Shown: one piece after another, positions 51,338 to 59,245 of the stretch
Numbering within the stretch: the stretch's first letter is position 1
How the letters are laid out: each line of letters opens with the position of its first letter
Source of the DNA: an uncultured Eubacteriales bacterium
GTDB lineage: Bacteria; Bacillota; Clostridia; Lachnospirales; Lachnospiraceae
Assembly (NCBI GenBank): GCA_900549105.1
Contig: URND01000005.1
Location: 1-59,297 of the forward strand
Direction: 5' to 3'
DNA: 59,297 bases
Position numbers and translations under genes: made by a program
The notes under the pieces: model-generated
What the model saw: the letters and a program-made list of their open reading frames with translations, nothing else
Told to the model about the DNA's origin: nothing
The model's database searches: none

Positions 51338-52108
51338 TTATATCCTTATTTTTCTTTCTGTTTCCTCAAGAAGAACTATTTTTTCTCTCAAATTTTTTTC
51401 TTTCTTTACCATCTGATGGGCAAGAGTACGAATATACATCTTATCATCCTTTTCAAATGGAATATGATAAATTCCTATTTTCTCCGGCTTCACATACATT
51501 TCGATAATGTTTCGGCCGGCAGTATCATAAAAGAAATATGGATTCATAAATACAATATCCACATGTATCTGAGAAAAAATTTTAAGCAATTCCCCCTCAT
51601 CCGGGTTACAATCCGATAATATCAGAATATTCTTATCCTCAATTCTGAACAACAGGCAATTGCATAAATCCTTCGGGAATATCTGTTTCATATGTTTTGT
51701 GCATAAAGAATATAATTTTATATTTTCGGCCAATTTATATTCATGAAATCTTCCACGTTCCATTTTCATATTCCACGTTCGTATTCCATGTTCCCCTATC
51801 CATTGATTTAGTGAATCAAAATCCGGATTTGTATCCTCCGGCCACACAATCCGATTCACTTTATTCCTGCTCAAATATTCCTCAACAAGCCTCGGCGTTA
51901 TATGATCCGGGTGATTATGTGTAAACACAAGAAAATCTATATCGTTATAAATACTCTTATGCTCAGAATCAAACATCTGATTTATTATTCCATCAGGTGT
52001 TGCGCTGAAAGGATATCCCCCGGCATCCTGCAGCGCATCAATTAATATTCTGGTTTTTTCACATTGAATCAGAATCCCTGCATTTGATATGTAAGTTATC
52101 TCAATCAT
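51338..52108 (-). CDS. MBL-fold metallo-hydrolase
   Basis: A 256-residue metallo-beta-lactamase-fold protein. The metal-binding motif is THNHPDH (His64, His66, Asp68, His69), preceded by the usual hydrophobic start ITYISNAGILIQ and DALQD. Further ligand candidates are LILSDCNPDE and the late IYHIP histidine. The fold fits hydrolysis of a lactone, thioester or phosphoester. The substrate cannot be named. It is transcribed toward the glycyl-radical operon, and its promoter carries a variant of the same operator, so it probably belongs to the same regulon. A role in removing a lactone or a damaged intermediate would be plausible (inference). Confidence 0.8.
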   Translation of the reverse strand: MIEITYISNAGILIQCEKTRILIDALQDAGGYPFSATPDGIINQMFDSEHKSIYNDIDFLVFTHNHPDHITPRLVEEYLSRNKVNRIVWPEDTNPDFDSLNQWIGEHGIRTWNMKMERGRFHEYKLAENIKLYSLCTKHMKQIFPKDLCNCLLFRIEDKNILILSDCNPDEGELLKIFSQIHVDIVFMNPYFFYDTAGRNIIEMYVKPEKIGIYHIPFEKDDKMYIRTLAHQMVKKEKNLREKIVLLEETERKIRI

Positions 52109-52161
52109 TTTCTGTAATCTCCCCCAATATCCTGACTGTAAAATATTAACACTATTTTTTC

Positions 52162-52197
52162 ATTATAACTCTTAACATTTGTTATGGAAAGTGTTAA
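52162..52197 (-). promoter_or_regulatory. promoter of the MBL hydrolase gene with operator variant
   Basis: On the minus strand a -10 TATAAT (52162-52167) is present with a weak -35 (TTTCCA at the 17-base distance). On the plus strand TTAACATTTGTTATGG begins at 52172 and ends with GTGTTAA at 52197. This keeps the left half of the motif at 42251 and 51201 and an outer TTAACA/TGTTAA symmetry. Confidence 0.6.
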
Positions 52198-52220
52198 TTT
52201 TTGGCAATTGACTTTTTTGC

Positions 52221-52268
52221 AAAAAAAATGTTCTTCGCATAAATTTTTGATTTATACGAAAAACATCT
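52221..52268 (-). terminator. terminator of the thioesterase gene
   Basis: On the minus strand ATGTTTTTCGTATAAAT pairs with ATTTATGCGAAGAACAT and is followed by T8. It starts about 10 bases after the thioesterase stop. Confidence 0.85.
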
Positions 52269-52278
52269 TTTTAGAATT

Positions 52279-52749
52279 TTAGTAACCTTCCTGCCGACGC
52301 GAAAGTCTTAGCTCGCGGCGTTTCACAGCGGTTTCCCATTCCATTCGCTCACCATCATTTTCCAAAATTAATCCGGGAACCTCCATTGGCTTATCATCCT
52401 TTCCCATACACACCATAACAAAATATGCACGGTTAATCGGATAACGTTTGCCCTCCCAATCTTCTCTGTATGTATCAATACGAACTTCCATCGAAGTTTT
52501 TCCCACATGGGTAATCTTTCCAATTAAAACAACGATATCATTCAGATAAACACCCGATTTAAAATAAGTGTTATCGATAGCCACCGTTGTGGCATCCCTG
52601 CCGCAGTGGCGCCTTGCCGTAGCCCCGGCCACCTCGTCAATCCATGTTAAGAGCTGACCTCCAAACAAACGTCCAAAACCATTAATGTCCGGCGGCATCA
52701 CTATTCGATGCTGCACCGTTTTTGAATCTGATACTTTTTTAGCTTCCAT
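52279..52749 (-). CDS. acyl-CoA thioesterase (hotdog fold)
   Basis: A 156-residue single hotdog-domain thioesterase of the YciA/BACH type. The front part VQHRIVMPPDINGFGRLFGGQLLTWIDEVAG (shown in pieces: PPDINGFGRLFGG, LLTWIDEVAG) has the catalytic Asn/Asp positions of the family. TVAIDNTYFKSGVYLND and the VGKTSMEVRI strand complete it. It hydrolyses acyl-CoA to acid plus CoA. The specific acyl group is unknown. It is monocistronic with its own terminator and is probably not part of the sugar regulon, since no operator motif lies upstream. Confidence 0.9.
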   Translation of the reverse strand: MEAKKVSDSKTVQHRIVMPPDINGFGRLFGGQLLTWIDEVAGATARRHCGRDATTVAIDNTYFKSGVYLNDIVVLIGKITHVGKTSMEVRIDTYREDWEGKRYPINRAYFVMVCMGKDDKPMEVPGLILENDGERMEWETAVKRRELRLSRRQEGY

Positions 52750-52919
52750 ATAACCTCAGTCCTTTCTACTTAAGCCTAATCTACGGGTTAATGTTTTTAT
52801 CATTCTAATATACGCAGCCTCAAAATACAAGTTAAGTATTTCATAAATATTAATAAACTCTAGATAAATATTTGTAAATATTGTATACTGTTTTTATCAT
52901 GTATTGAGGGAGGCTACCT

Positions 52920-53411
52920 ATGGAAAAAGAAATTGCAAAAAACAAAACAGTTGAAGAAAAAATGGCACTGGCTGATGAAATCAGCCGTGGATATTTCCGT
53001 CAGGGGTTAAATTGTACCGAATGTGTCCTTCGCACATTCATGGATATGTATGATGTTGAACTGCCGGAAGATGTCCTCTGCATGGCTACCGGTTTTGGCG
53101 GCGGCATTGGCCACACCAAAAATATCTGCGGCGCCATCACCGGCGCTGTTATGGCCCTTGGAACCGTTAAAGGACGGCGGAACCCATTTGGCCCAAAAGA
53201 AGAAATGGGACAGCGCATCAAACATCTTCAGGGGGATATTTATCCTGTTTTTGGTGAAATGGTAACAGAAATTGAAAACAAATACGGCACGTTGATCTGC
53301 CGTGAAATGTCACAGCCATTTGGCGACTTTGACTCCAAACCGCGCAAAAAGAACTGCATGGAAATTATTGCTTACTGCGCCCAGCTTGCCGTCAAATATG
53401 CTGAAAACTAA
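52920..53411 (+). CDS. C_GCAxxG_C_C family redox protein
   Basis: A 163-residue protein of the family defined by one early Cys, a GCAxxG-like motif and two late Cys residues. Seen here: LNCTECVLRTF, then ICGAITGAVMALG, then LICREM and a late NCMEIIAYCAQ. Members are thought to be redox or metal-binding proteins in anaerobes, and no reaction is established. GAGGGAGG lies 6 bases before the ATG. It stands alone, divergent from the thioesterase gene and convergent with pyk. Confidence 0.85.
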   Translation: MEKEIAKNKTVEEKMALADEISRGYFRQGLNCTECVLRTFMDMYDVELPEDVLCMATGFGGGIGHTKNICGAITGAVMALGTVKGRRNPFGPKEEMGQRIKHLQGDIYPVFGEMVTEIENKYGTLICREMSQPFGDFDSKPRKKNCMEIIAYCAQLAVKYAEN

Positions 53412-53427
53412 ATCTTAATTGAACAGG

Positions 53428-53446
53428 AGGCGGCGATTCGCCGCCT
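53428..53446. terminator. bidirectional terminator between the C_GCAxxG gene and pyk
   Basis: AGGCGGCG-ATT-CGCCGCCT, a perfect GC-rich stem with a 3-base loop, extended by AGG/CCT pairing. Short T runs are present, so it can serve both converging genes. Confidence 0.75.
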
Positions 53447-53469
53447 TTCCTGCTATTCTGCAACAATAT

Positions 53470-55209
53470 TTAATCGGCAACAATAACGCCGTTTTCACAA
53501 TCCAGATTTACAAACACACCGCTCTTTAATATACTCGTCGCATGTTTGACATTAATCAGCACCGGAATATCCAGGCTGAGACCAACCGTCACCGCATGGG
53601 CATCCAGGCTGGATTTCTCGATAACAATACCGGAAGCTGTCCTTAACTGTTTCAGCATATGATTATTTGTATCACTCGTAACGACAATATCCCCCGGCTG
53701 ATAATGCTGCATTAAATCTTTCTCTGAACGGCACACACACAAACGTCCATGGACTTTCTGCTTATTAATTCCCTCGCCATTCGCCAGAATATGGCCTACA
53801 ACCTGTACCTTTAACATATTTGTTGTGCCTGAAACACCCAATGGAACCCCGGCCGTTATAACCGTCACATCTCCCTGCTTCACATAGCCTTTTTCCATAG
53901 CTGCTTCGACCGCCGTCTCAAATAATTCATCGGTTGTTTCCTTTTCTTCAATAATCAGCGGCTGAACGCCCCATGAAAGATTCAGTTGACGCCATACACT
54001 CGGGGACATGGTGCAGGCAATAATCGGGCAGGTTGGACGGAATTTGGAAATCATCCGGGCTGTTCTTCCCGATTTGCTTACCGTAATAATCGCAGCCGCA
54101 TTTAAATCCATACCCGTTGTACAGGTGGCATGGGAAATTGCATTGGTTACATCAGTAATCACTTCTGTTCCCAATTCAGAAAAACGACGGCGATAATTAA
54201 TATCAATTTCTGTGCGCTCTGCGATTTTTACCATAGTCTGCACTGCTTCCACCGGATAAGCGCCGGCTGCCGTTTCTCCTGAAAGCATAATCGCACTCGT
54301 TCCATCATAAATAGCATTCGCCACATCCGTTGCCTCCGCACGGGTTGGCCGCGGATTTTTCATCATCGAATCCAACATCTGTGTCGCCGTGATTACCTGT
54401 TTACCGGCCTGATATACTTTGCGAATAATTTTTTTCTGAAGCACCGGCACTTCTTCTAAAGGAATCTCAACGCCCATATCGCCGCGGGCCACCATAATAC
54501 CGTCGGACACCCGAATGATTTCATTGATATTCTGGACACCCTGCATATTTTCGATTTTCGCTATAATATTAATCGACTGGCAATTCTTTTCCTCAAGAAT
54601 CTTTCGGATTTCCAAAATATCCTCTGCTGTTCTCGTAAAGGATGCGGCGATAAAATCAAAACCATTCTCGATGCCAAAGCAAATATCTTCATAATCTCTC
54701 TGGCTGATAAAAGGCATGGACAATATTGTATCCGGCACATTTACACCCTTCTGGTTTGAAATCACACCGGCATTGACAACCGTACAATGAATTTCCGTAT
54801 CTTCAATATCATTAATACAAAGTTCTATCAAGCCGTCATCCAATAAGATTCGTCCGCCGACTTTCACATCCTTCGGCAAATCTTTATAAGTAATGGAAAC
54901 AATTTCTGAATTTCCGACAACATCACGGGTTGTCAACGTAAACTTACCGCCCCGCTTCAATTCTGCTTTTCCGTTTTCAAAAGTTTTAAGACGGATTTCC
55001 GGCCCCTTTGTATCAAGAAGCGCCGCCACAGGAAGATTTAATTCCTCTCTCAATTTTTTCACACGATTCAGCTTCTCCAACTGTTCTTCATGTGTGCCAT
55101 GAGAAAAATTAAACCGCGCGACATCCATTCCCTCAATCATCAATTTTCTTAAAATATCTTCACTCTCTGACGCCGGTCCAAGCGTACATATAATTTTTGT
55201 CTTTCTCAT
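53470..55209 (-). CDS. pyk: pyruvate kinase with C-terminal PEP-utiliser-like domain
   Basis: A 579-residue glycolytic enzyme converting PEP and ADP to pyruvate and ATP. Domain A/B motifs: KIICTLGPASES at the start, ARFNFSHGTHEEQ, LLDTKGPEIRL, IIAKIENMQGVQNI, MVARGDMGVEIPLE, ATQMLDSMMKNPRPTRAE in part. The allosteric C domain follows, and an extra ~95-residue swivelling domain (about residues 485-579), as in Bacillus and Clostridium pyruvate kinases, which relates to PPDK/PTS EI domains. It starts 4 bases after the AI-2E-family gene stop, so the two are coupled. Full-length. Confidence 0.96.
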   Translation of the reverse strand: MRKTKIICTLGPASESEDILRKLMIEGMDVARFNFSHGTHEEQLEKLNRVKKLREELNLPVAALLDTKGPEIRLKTFENGKAELKRGGKFTLTTRDVVGNSEIVSITYKDLPKDVKVGGRILLDDGLIELCINDIEDTEIHCTVVNAGVISNQKGVNVPDTILSMPFISQRDYEDICFGIENGFDFIAASFTRTAEDILEIRKILEEKNCQSINIIAKIENMQGVQNINEIIRVSDGIMVARGDMGVEIPLEEVPVLQKKIIRKVYQAGKQVITATQMLDSMMKNPRPTRAEATDVANAIYDGTSAIMLSGETAAGAYPVEAVQTMVKIAERTEIDINYRRRFSELGTEVITDVTNAISHATCTTGMDLNAAAIITVSKSGRTARMISKFRPTCPIIACTMSPSVWRQLNLSWGVQPLIIEEKETTDELFETAVEAAMEKGYVKQGDVTVITAGVPLGVSGTTNMLKVQVVGHILANGEGINKQKVHGRLCVCRSEKDLMQHYQPGDIVVTSDTNNHMLKQLRTASGIVIEKSSLDAHAVTVGLSLDIPVLINVKHATSILKSGVFVNLDCENGVIVAD

Positions 55210-55212
55210 AAT

Positions 55213-56373
55213 CTACTCCTCTGCTTCTTTGCTGTCTGCGGATATATTTTCATTCCCGGTCCGCTCCTGGACATCCATGCATATTAAACGATAAACTGTG
55301 GCCGCCAGCGGCACTCCGATTAACATTCCGGGAATTCCGCCAAGGCCGCCGCCAATGGTAACAGCCGCCAGTACCCATATCCCCGGAAGCCCAATCGATG
55401 CTCCCACAACCTTTGGATAAATCAAATTACCTTCAAGCTGCTGAAGAATAACTATAAACACAAGAAAAACCAACGACTGAATCGGGGACACGGTAAAAAT
55501 CATGAAAGCCCCGACAACCGCACCAATATAGGCGCCTACCATCGGAATCAATGCTGTCGCTCCAATAAAAGTTCCCACCATCGGCGCATAAGGCAAGCGC
55601 AAAATCAGCATACCTACAGTACATAAAATGCCCAAAATAACAGCTTCCACACACTGTCCGGTTATAAAACTTGTAAAACATTCATTTGCCGTATAAACAA
55701 TATGATTGATAGTCTTCATATGGGACTTTTTCATATACACTTTCTGCAATGTTTTTGCCTGTGACTGAAGTTTTTCTTTATTCATTAAAATATATACGGC
55801 AAAAATAGTCGCTATCGCTATATTGACAACCGAGCCTAAAAGCTGAGAAACAAAACTGAAAGCCGAATTCAGCATAGAACTGAAACCGCTGGTTACATAG
55901 GTAAATATCTTATTAAACATTTCCTGCCAGTTTATTTCCATGGCGCCAATCTGCTCTGCCAGAGAAGGAAATAAATCCCCGTTATCCACAATCCAATCCT
56001 GAATTATTTCAAAATAAACCGGTATCTCATTAGCCATCACGGAAAAAGCCTGCACCAATTCAGGCAATACAATTCTTATAATCAGGAATATGGCCGCAAA
56101 AATCAAAAATATGGACAGGAAAACACACACGCCTCTTCTGGCCCGCAAAGCCGCCTTACTATTCGTATCCGGAAACCAGTGATTTTCCAACGCCTTCATA
56201 ATAATATTCAGAATATAAGCCACCAGGCATCCTAAAATGAGCGGAAAGGCGACGTTCCAAATCTGGCTAAACCAAGAAAACACTTTGTCAAAACGAATTA
56301 CTATTAAAATTAACACTGCGATACATATGCCGTATTTAAAAAACATTTTTAAATTCTTATTAATAAAAATCAC
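55213..56373 (-). CDS. AI-2E family transporter (PerM-like)
   Basis: A 386-residue integral membrane protein with about seven to eight helices and the family landmarks: an amphipathic extracytoplasmic stretch in the middle (about residues 120-170), GQCVEAVILGILCTVGM in part, YAPMVGTFIGATALIPMVGAYIGA in part, and VGASIGLPGIWVLAAVTIGGGLGGIPGMLIGVPLAAT in part. The family was named after E. coli TqsA, an AI-2 exporter, but most members have other or unknown substrates, so export of AI-2 should not be assumed. It is cotranscribed with pyk. Confidence 0.88.
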   Translation of the reverse strand: MIFINKNLKMFFKYGICIAVLILIVIRFDKVFSWFSQIWNVAFPLILGCLVAYILNIIMKALENHWFPDTNSKAALRARRGVCVFLSIFLIFAAIFLIIRIVLPELVQAFSVMANEIPVYFEIIQDWIVDNGDLFPSLAEQIGAMEINWQEMFNKIFTYVTSGFSSMLNSAFSFVSQLLGSVVNIAIATIFAVYILMNKEKLQSQAKTLQKVYMKKSHMKTINHIVYTANECFTSFITGQCVEAVILGILCTVGMLILRLPYAPMVGTFIGATALIPMVGAYIGAVVGAFMIFTVSPIQSLVFLVFIVILQQLEGNLIYPKVVGASIGLPGIWVLAAVTIGGGLGGIPGMLIGVPLAATVYRLICMDVQERTGNENISADSKEAEE

Positions 56374-56411
56374 CCCTTGCTGTCATTTTTCATTCTAACA
56401 TATTCTTATAA

Positions 56412-56449
56412 AATAAAAAAGTCCAACCACACAAAATGTAATTGGACTT
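56412..56449 (-). terminator. terminator of the tRNA-Phe/tRNA-Lys transcript
   Basis: AAGTCCAA pairs with TTGGACTT (56419-56426 with 56442-56449). On the minus strand it is followed by TTTTATTTT. It lies 9 bases past the 3' end of tRNA-Lys. Confidence 0.9.
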
Positions 56450-56457
56450 TCATTCAA

Positions 56458-56530
56458 TGAGGCATCGGGGATTCGAACCCCGGACAACTTGATTAAAAGT
56501 CAAGTGCTCTACCGACTGAGCTAATACCCC
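56458..56530 (-). tRNA. tRNA-Lys (anticodon UUU)
   Basis: A 73-nucleotide cloverleaf. The acceptor GGGGTAT pairs with ATGCCTC, the D arm is GCTCAGTCGGTAGAGC, the anticodon stem-loop ACTTGACTTTTAATCAAGT (loop CTTTTAA, anticodon TTT), and the T arm has GGTTCGAATCC. The discriminator is A and CCA is not encoded. Confidence 0.97.
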
Positions 56531-56564
56531 ATATCAGTTGATATTTATCTTATCGCTGATAAAG

Positions 56565-56637
<73 letters not shown>

Positions 56638-56768
56638 AAATGAAGCTGCAACCACAGGCTAACCTTTAACAGCAACGAAGATATATTACCATTTTGAAGT
56701 ATTTTTGTCAAGCATTCTGGTTTATTTTTCTGAATTTTATTTTTATTTGCTTGTCTTTCATTCATAAA

Positions 56769-56864
56769 AACAGAGGGCATCCCGGCAGCCATTCTATACC
56801 TTATCGCGCGGAGCTTGACGCAGCGCGCCCATGCGCAGCATCTGACATACGGGATACCCTCTGT
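56769..56864 (-). repeat. dispersed GC-rich repeat, copy B, inside the ptsG terminator
   Basis: The 66-base unit (56794-56858) is the second copy of the sequence at 51112-51177. It is enclosed by a 16-bp inverted repeat with one mismatch, AACAGAGGGCATCCCG (56769-56784) and CGGGATACCCTCTGTT (56849-56864). On the minus strand the stem is followed by TTTTT, so the whole structure works as the ptsG terminator with the repeat as a structured loop. Confidence 0.75.
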
Positions 56865-56874
56865 TAAATTCCCT

Positions 56875-59052
56875 CTATTTTCCAACCTGAACCTGGAATA
56901 AATCTTCTCCGGCTTTAATCGGGCCGCTGTGAAGCAGCCGCACCTGGCTGTTTTCATCGAGCTCGGTACACACAATCGGGGAAGCCAGTGACGGCGCGTG
57001 CTGGCGGATATAATTCAAATCAACCCGCATCAGCAAGTCACCTTTTTTGACCAAATCGCCTTCTTTAACCCGCACATCAAAGCCCTCGCCGTTTAAGGAT
57101 ACCGTATCGATTCCCACATGAATCAACAGGGCAATGCCGCTCAGGGTTTTAAAGCCCAATGCATGCCGGGTATCAAAAACAAAGGATACCGTTCCATCGG
57201 CCGGCGCCACAATATCCGGGCCTGTCAGTTCAACAAAGGCTCCATCTCCTACTGCACCGCTGGCAAAGCCTTCATCCGGGGCTTTGTGAATATCCGCCGC
57301 AATTCCCGTATAAGGACTGGAGATAACGGATGTTTTTGGTTCCTCTTTAGCTGACGGGGTTGACTGCCCGGTTTCTGCCTCCGGCATTTTCTCCAGATAA
57401 TCTTCCAGATGGGATTTGATAACGGTTACTCTCGGGCCGTAAATGACCTGTACCCCATTGCCCTTCTGAATAACGCCGGAAGCCCCTGTCGATTTCAGCA
57501 CATCCGTTTTAACTTTTGACGACTGATAGACCGTGCACCGCAAGCGGGTAGCGCAGCAATCCACATCGGAAATATTGTCCCGTCCGCCAAGGCCGTCACA
57601 GATTCTGGCCGAAATTTCATCCCTCTCTGACATACCGCCGCCGGAAATGCCCCCTGACGCACTGCCGCCGGATATACCGCTGCTGTTTAAGGCGCCGTTG
57701 TCTTTCATTCCCTCTCTTTTTCCGCCCCGGCGCTTCTTATCCACATCGCTTCGATGATACAGCTTAACTTCATCGGATGCTTCGCGTCCCGGCGTTTTTA
57801 AATCAAACTTCCGAATCAGGAAGGTAAACAGGAAATAATAAACAATAAAATATACAATGCCGACAATAACAACCCAAATCCAATTTGTCTTTGCATTTCC
57901 CTGCAAAATTCCAAACAGGAAAAGGTCGATAAAACCGCCGGAAAATGTCATGCCGACGCCAACATTAAATATATGCATGAGCATATAAGCCGCACCGGCA
58001 AAAACGCAGTGAATAGCATACAGGGCCGGAGCTACAAACAGGAAGGTAAATTCCAGCGGTTCTGTGATTCCTGTCAGCATAGACGTTAAAGCCGCCGACA
58101 GCAAAAGACCTTCAACCGCTTTTCGTTTTTCCGTCCGGGCCGTCTTATACATCGCCAAAGCCGCTCCCGGAAGTCCGAAAATCATCAGCGGGAATTTTCC
58201 GGACATAAACCGGGTGGCTGACACGGCAAACTTTTCCACAGAAGGGTCCGCCAACTGGGCAAAGAAAATATTCTGGGCCCCTTCAATCAGCCGTCCTCCG
58301 ACTTCCATCGTTCCTCCAACAGCCGTCTGCCAGAAAGGCAGATAAAAAACATGATGCAGGCCAAAGGGAATAAGGGCCCGTTCCATAACCCCGTAAACCC
58401 AGGTTCCGATATAACCTGAATTCAGCACCACATTGCCCACACTGTAAATGACTCCCTGTATCGGCGGCCATATATAGTACATCAAAATTCCCACAAGGGT
58501 ATAGACCAGCGCGGAAATAATCGGCACAAAACGGGTGCCTCCAAAGAAGGACAGCACCTGGGGCAGCTCAATCTGATAAAAACGGTTATGCAGCGCCGCC
58601 ACACCCAGGCCGACAATAATTCCGCCGAAAACGCCCATTTGGAGCGATGTAATGCCGACCACCGAAGCAGAAGCGCCTGCCAGAAGATTTTCCGCACCGC
58701 CATTAATTGTAATCATGGCGCTGATTGACGCATGCATAATGAAAAAAGCAACGGCAGCAGCCAAAGCGGCAACTTCCTTTTCACGCCGGGCCATACCAAT
58801 CGCCACGCCCATGGCAAACAAAATCGGAAGATTTGCAAAAACAATATCTCCGGCCTGCTTCATAACTGTAAATACAGCATACAATAATGTCCCCGGTCCC
58901 ATAAATCCCATAAGACCATAGGCATTCAGCATGGTTTCATTTGTAAAAGAGCCGCCGATACCAAGCAATAAACCGGCAACCGGAAGCAGCGCAATCGGAA
59001 GCATGAAGGAACGCCCGACACGCTGTAAAACACCAAATACTTTATCTTTCAT
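56875..59052 (-). CDS. ptsG: glucose-type PTS permease, EIICBA in one chain
   Basis: A 725-residue phosphotransferase transporter. EIIC (residues about 1-415) has about ten helices and the motif GITEPLEFTFLFVAP. A Ser/Gly-rich linker (about 440-475) leads to EIIB with the phospho-Cys in DVDCCATRLRCTV, and then a Pro/Ser linker and EIIA with phospho-His645 in ALLIHVGIDTV. The domain order C-B-A fits B. subtilis PtsG. Glucose is the likely substrate, though N-acetylglucosamine permeases share the layout. It imports and phosphorylates the sugar using HPr-phosphate. AAGGAGG precedes the ATG. The leader contains an attenuator-like hairpin. Confidence 0.93.
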   Translation of the reverse strand: MKDKVFGVLQRVGRSFMLPIALLPVAGLLLGIGGSFTNETMLNAYGLMGFMGPGTLLYAVFTVMKQAGDIVFANLPILFAMGVAIGMARREKEVAALAAAVAFFIMHASISAMITINGGAENLLAGASASVVGITSLQMGVFGGIIVGLGVAALHNRFYQIELPQVLSFFGGTRFVPIISALVYTLVGILMYYIWPPIQGVIYSVGNVVLNSGYIGTWVYGVMERALIPFGLHHVFYLPFWQTAVGGTMEVGGRLIEGAQNIFFAQLADPSVEKFAVSATRFMSGKFPLMIFGLPGAALAMYKTARTEKRKAVEGLLLSAALTSMLTGITEPLEFTFLFVAPALYAIHCVFAGAAYMLMHIFNVGVGMTFSGGFIDLFLFGILQGNAKTNWIWVVIVGIVYFIVYYFLFTFLIRKFDLKTPGREASDEVKLYHRSDVDKKRRGGKREGMKDNGALNSSGISGGSASGGISGGGMSERDEISARICDGLGGRDNISDVDCCATRLRCTVYQSSKVKTDVLKSTGASGVIQKGNGVQVIYGPRVTVIKSHLEDYLEKMPEAETGQSTPSAKEEPKTSVISSPYTGIAADIHKAPDEGFASGAVGDGAFVELTGPDIVAPADGTVSFVFDTRHALGFKTLSGIALLIHVGIDTVSLNGEGFDVRVKEGDLVKKGDLLMRVDLNYIRQHAPSLASPIVCTELDENSQVRLLHSGPIKAGEDLFQVQVGK

Positions 59053-59118
59053 AATACGCCTCCTTGTTACAAGGTATTTTTAACCACAAAGAGACTTTTC
59101 ATTCATATAAAAAGAAAA

Positions 59119-59146
59119 ATGCCGCTGTTTAGCGCAGCAGCCGCAT
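59119..59146 (-). terminator. hairpin with T tract in the ptsG leader, possible attenuator
   Basis: On the minus strand ATGCGGCTG pairs with CAGCGGCAT (one mismatch) and is followed by TTTTTCTTTTT, about 65 bases before the ptsG ATG. ptsG genes in Firmicutes are often controlled by antitermination (GlcT). No clear antiterminator sequence was recognised. It could alternatively be a second terminator for the tRNA transcript upstream. Confidence 0.6.
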
Positions 59147-59159
59147 ACTTATCCGAAAT

Positions 59160-59181
59160 CGGGTGTTCAACGGGTGTTCAA
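59160..59181. repeat. perfect 11-bp tandem repeat upstream of ptsG
   Basis: CGGGTGTTCAA occurs twice in direct succession, upstream of the attenuator-like hairpin. Its spacing of one DNA turn is suggestive of a protein or RNA-binding site. Confidence 0.6.
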
Positions 59182-59192
59182 ACTTTTCGGCA

Positions 59193-59232
59193 CAAAAAAA
59201 TAAGAGAAACGCTGTAAATTCAACGTTTCTCT
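59193..59232 (-). terminator. terminator of tRNA-Leu
   Basis: AGAGAAACG pairs with CGTTTCTCT. On the minus strand it is followed by TATTTTTTT, starting 14 bases after the tRNA 3' end. Confidence 0.9.
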
Positions 59233-59245
59233 CACTTTTACAGAG

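Noticed and set aside
53000..53225. Antisense reading frames opposite the C_GCAxxG gene
   Set aside because: They mirror the codon bias of the real gene on the other strand, have no ribosome-binding sites and do not resemble any family.
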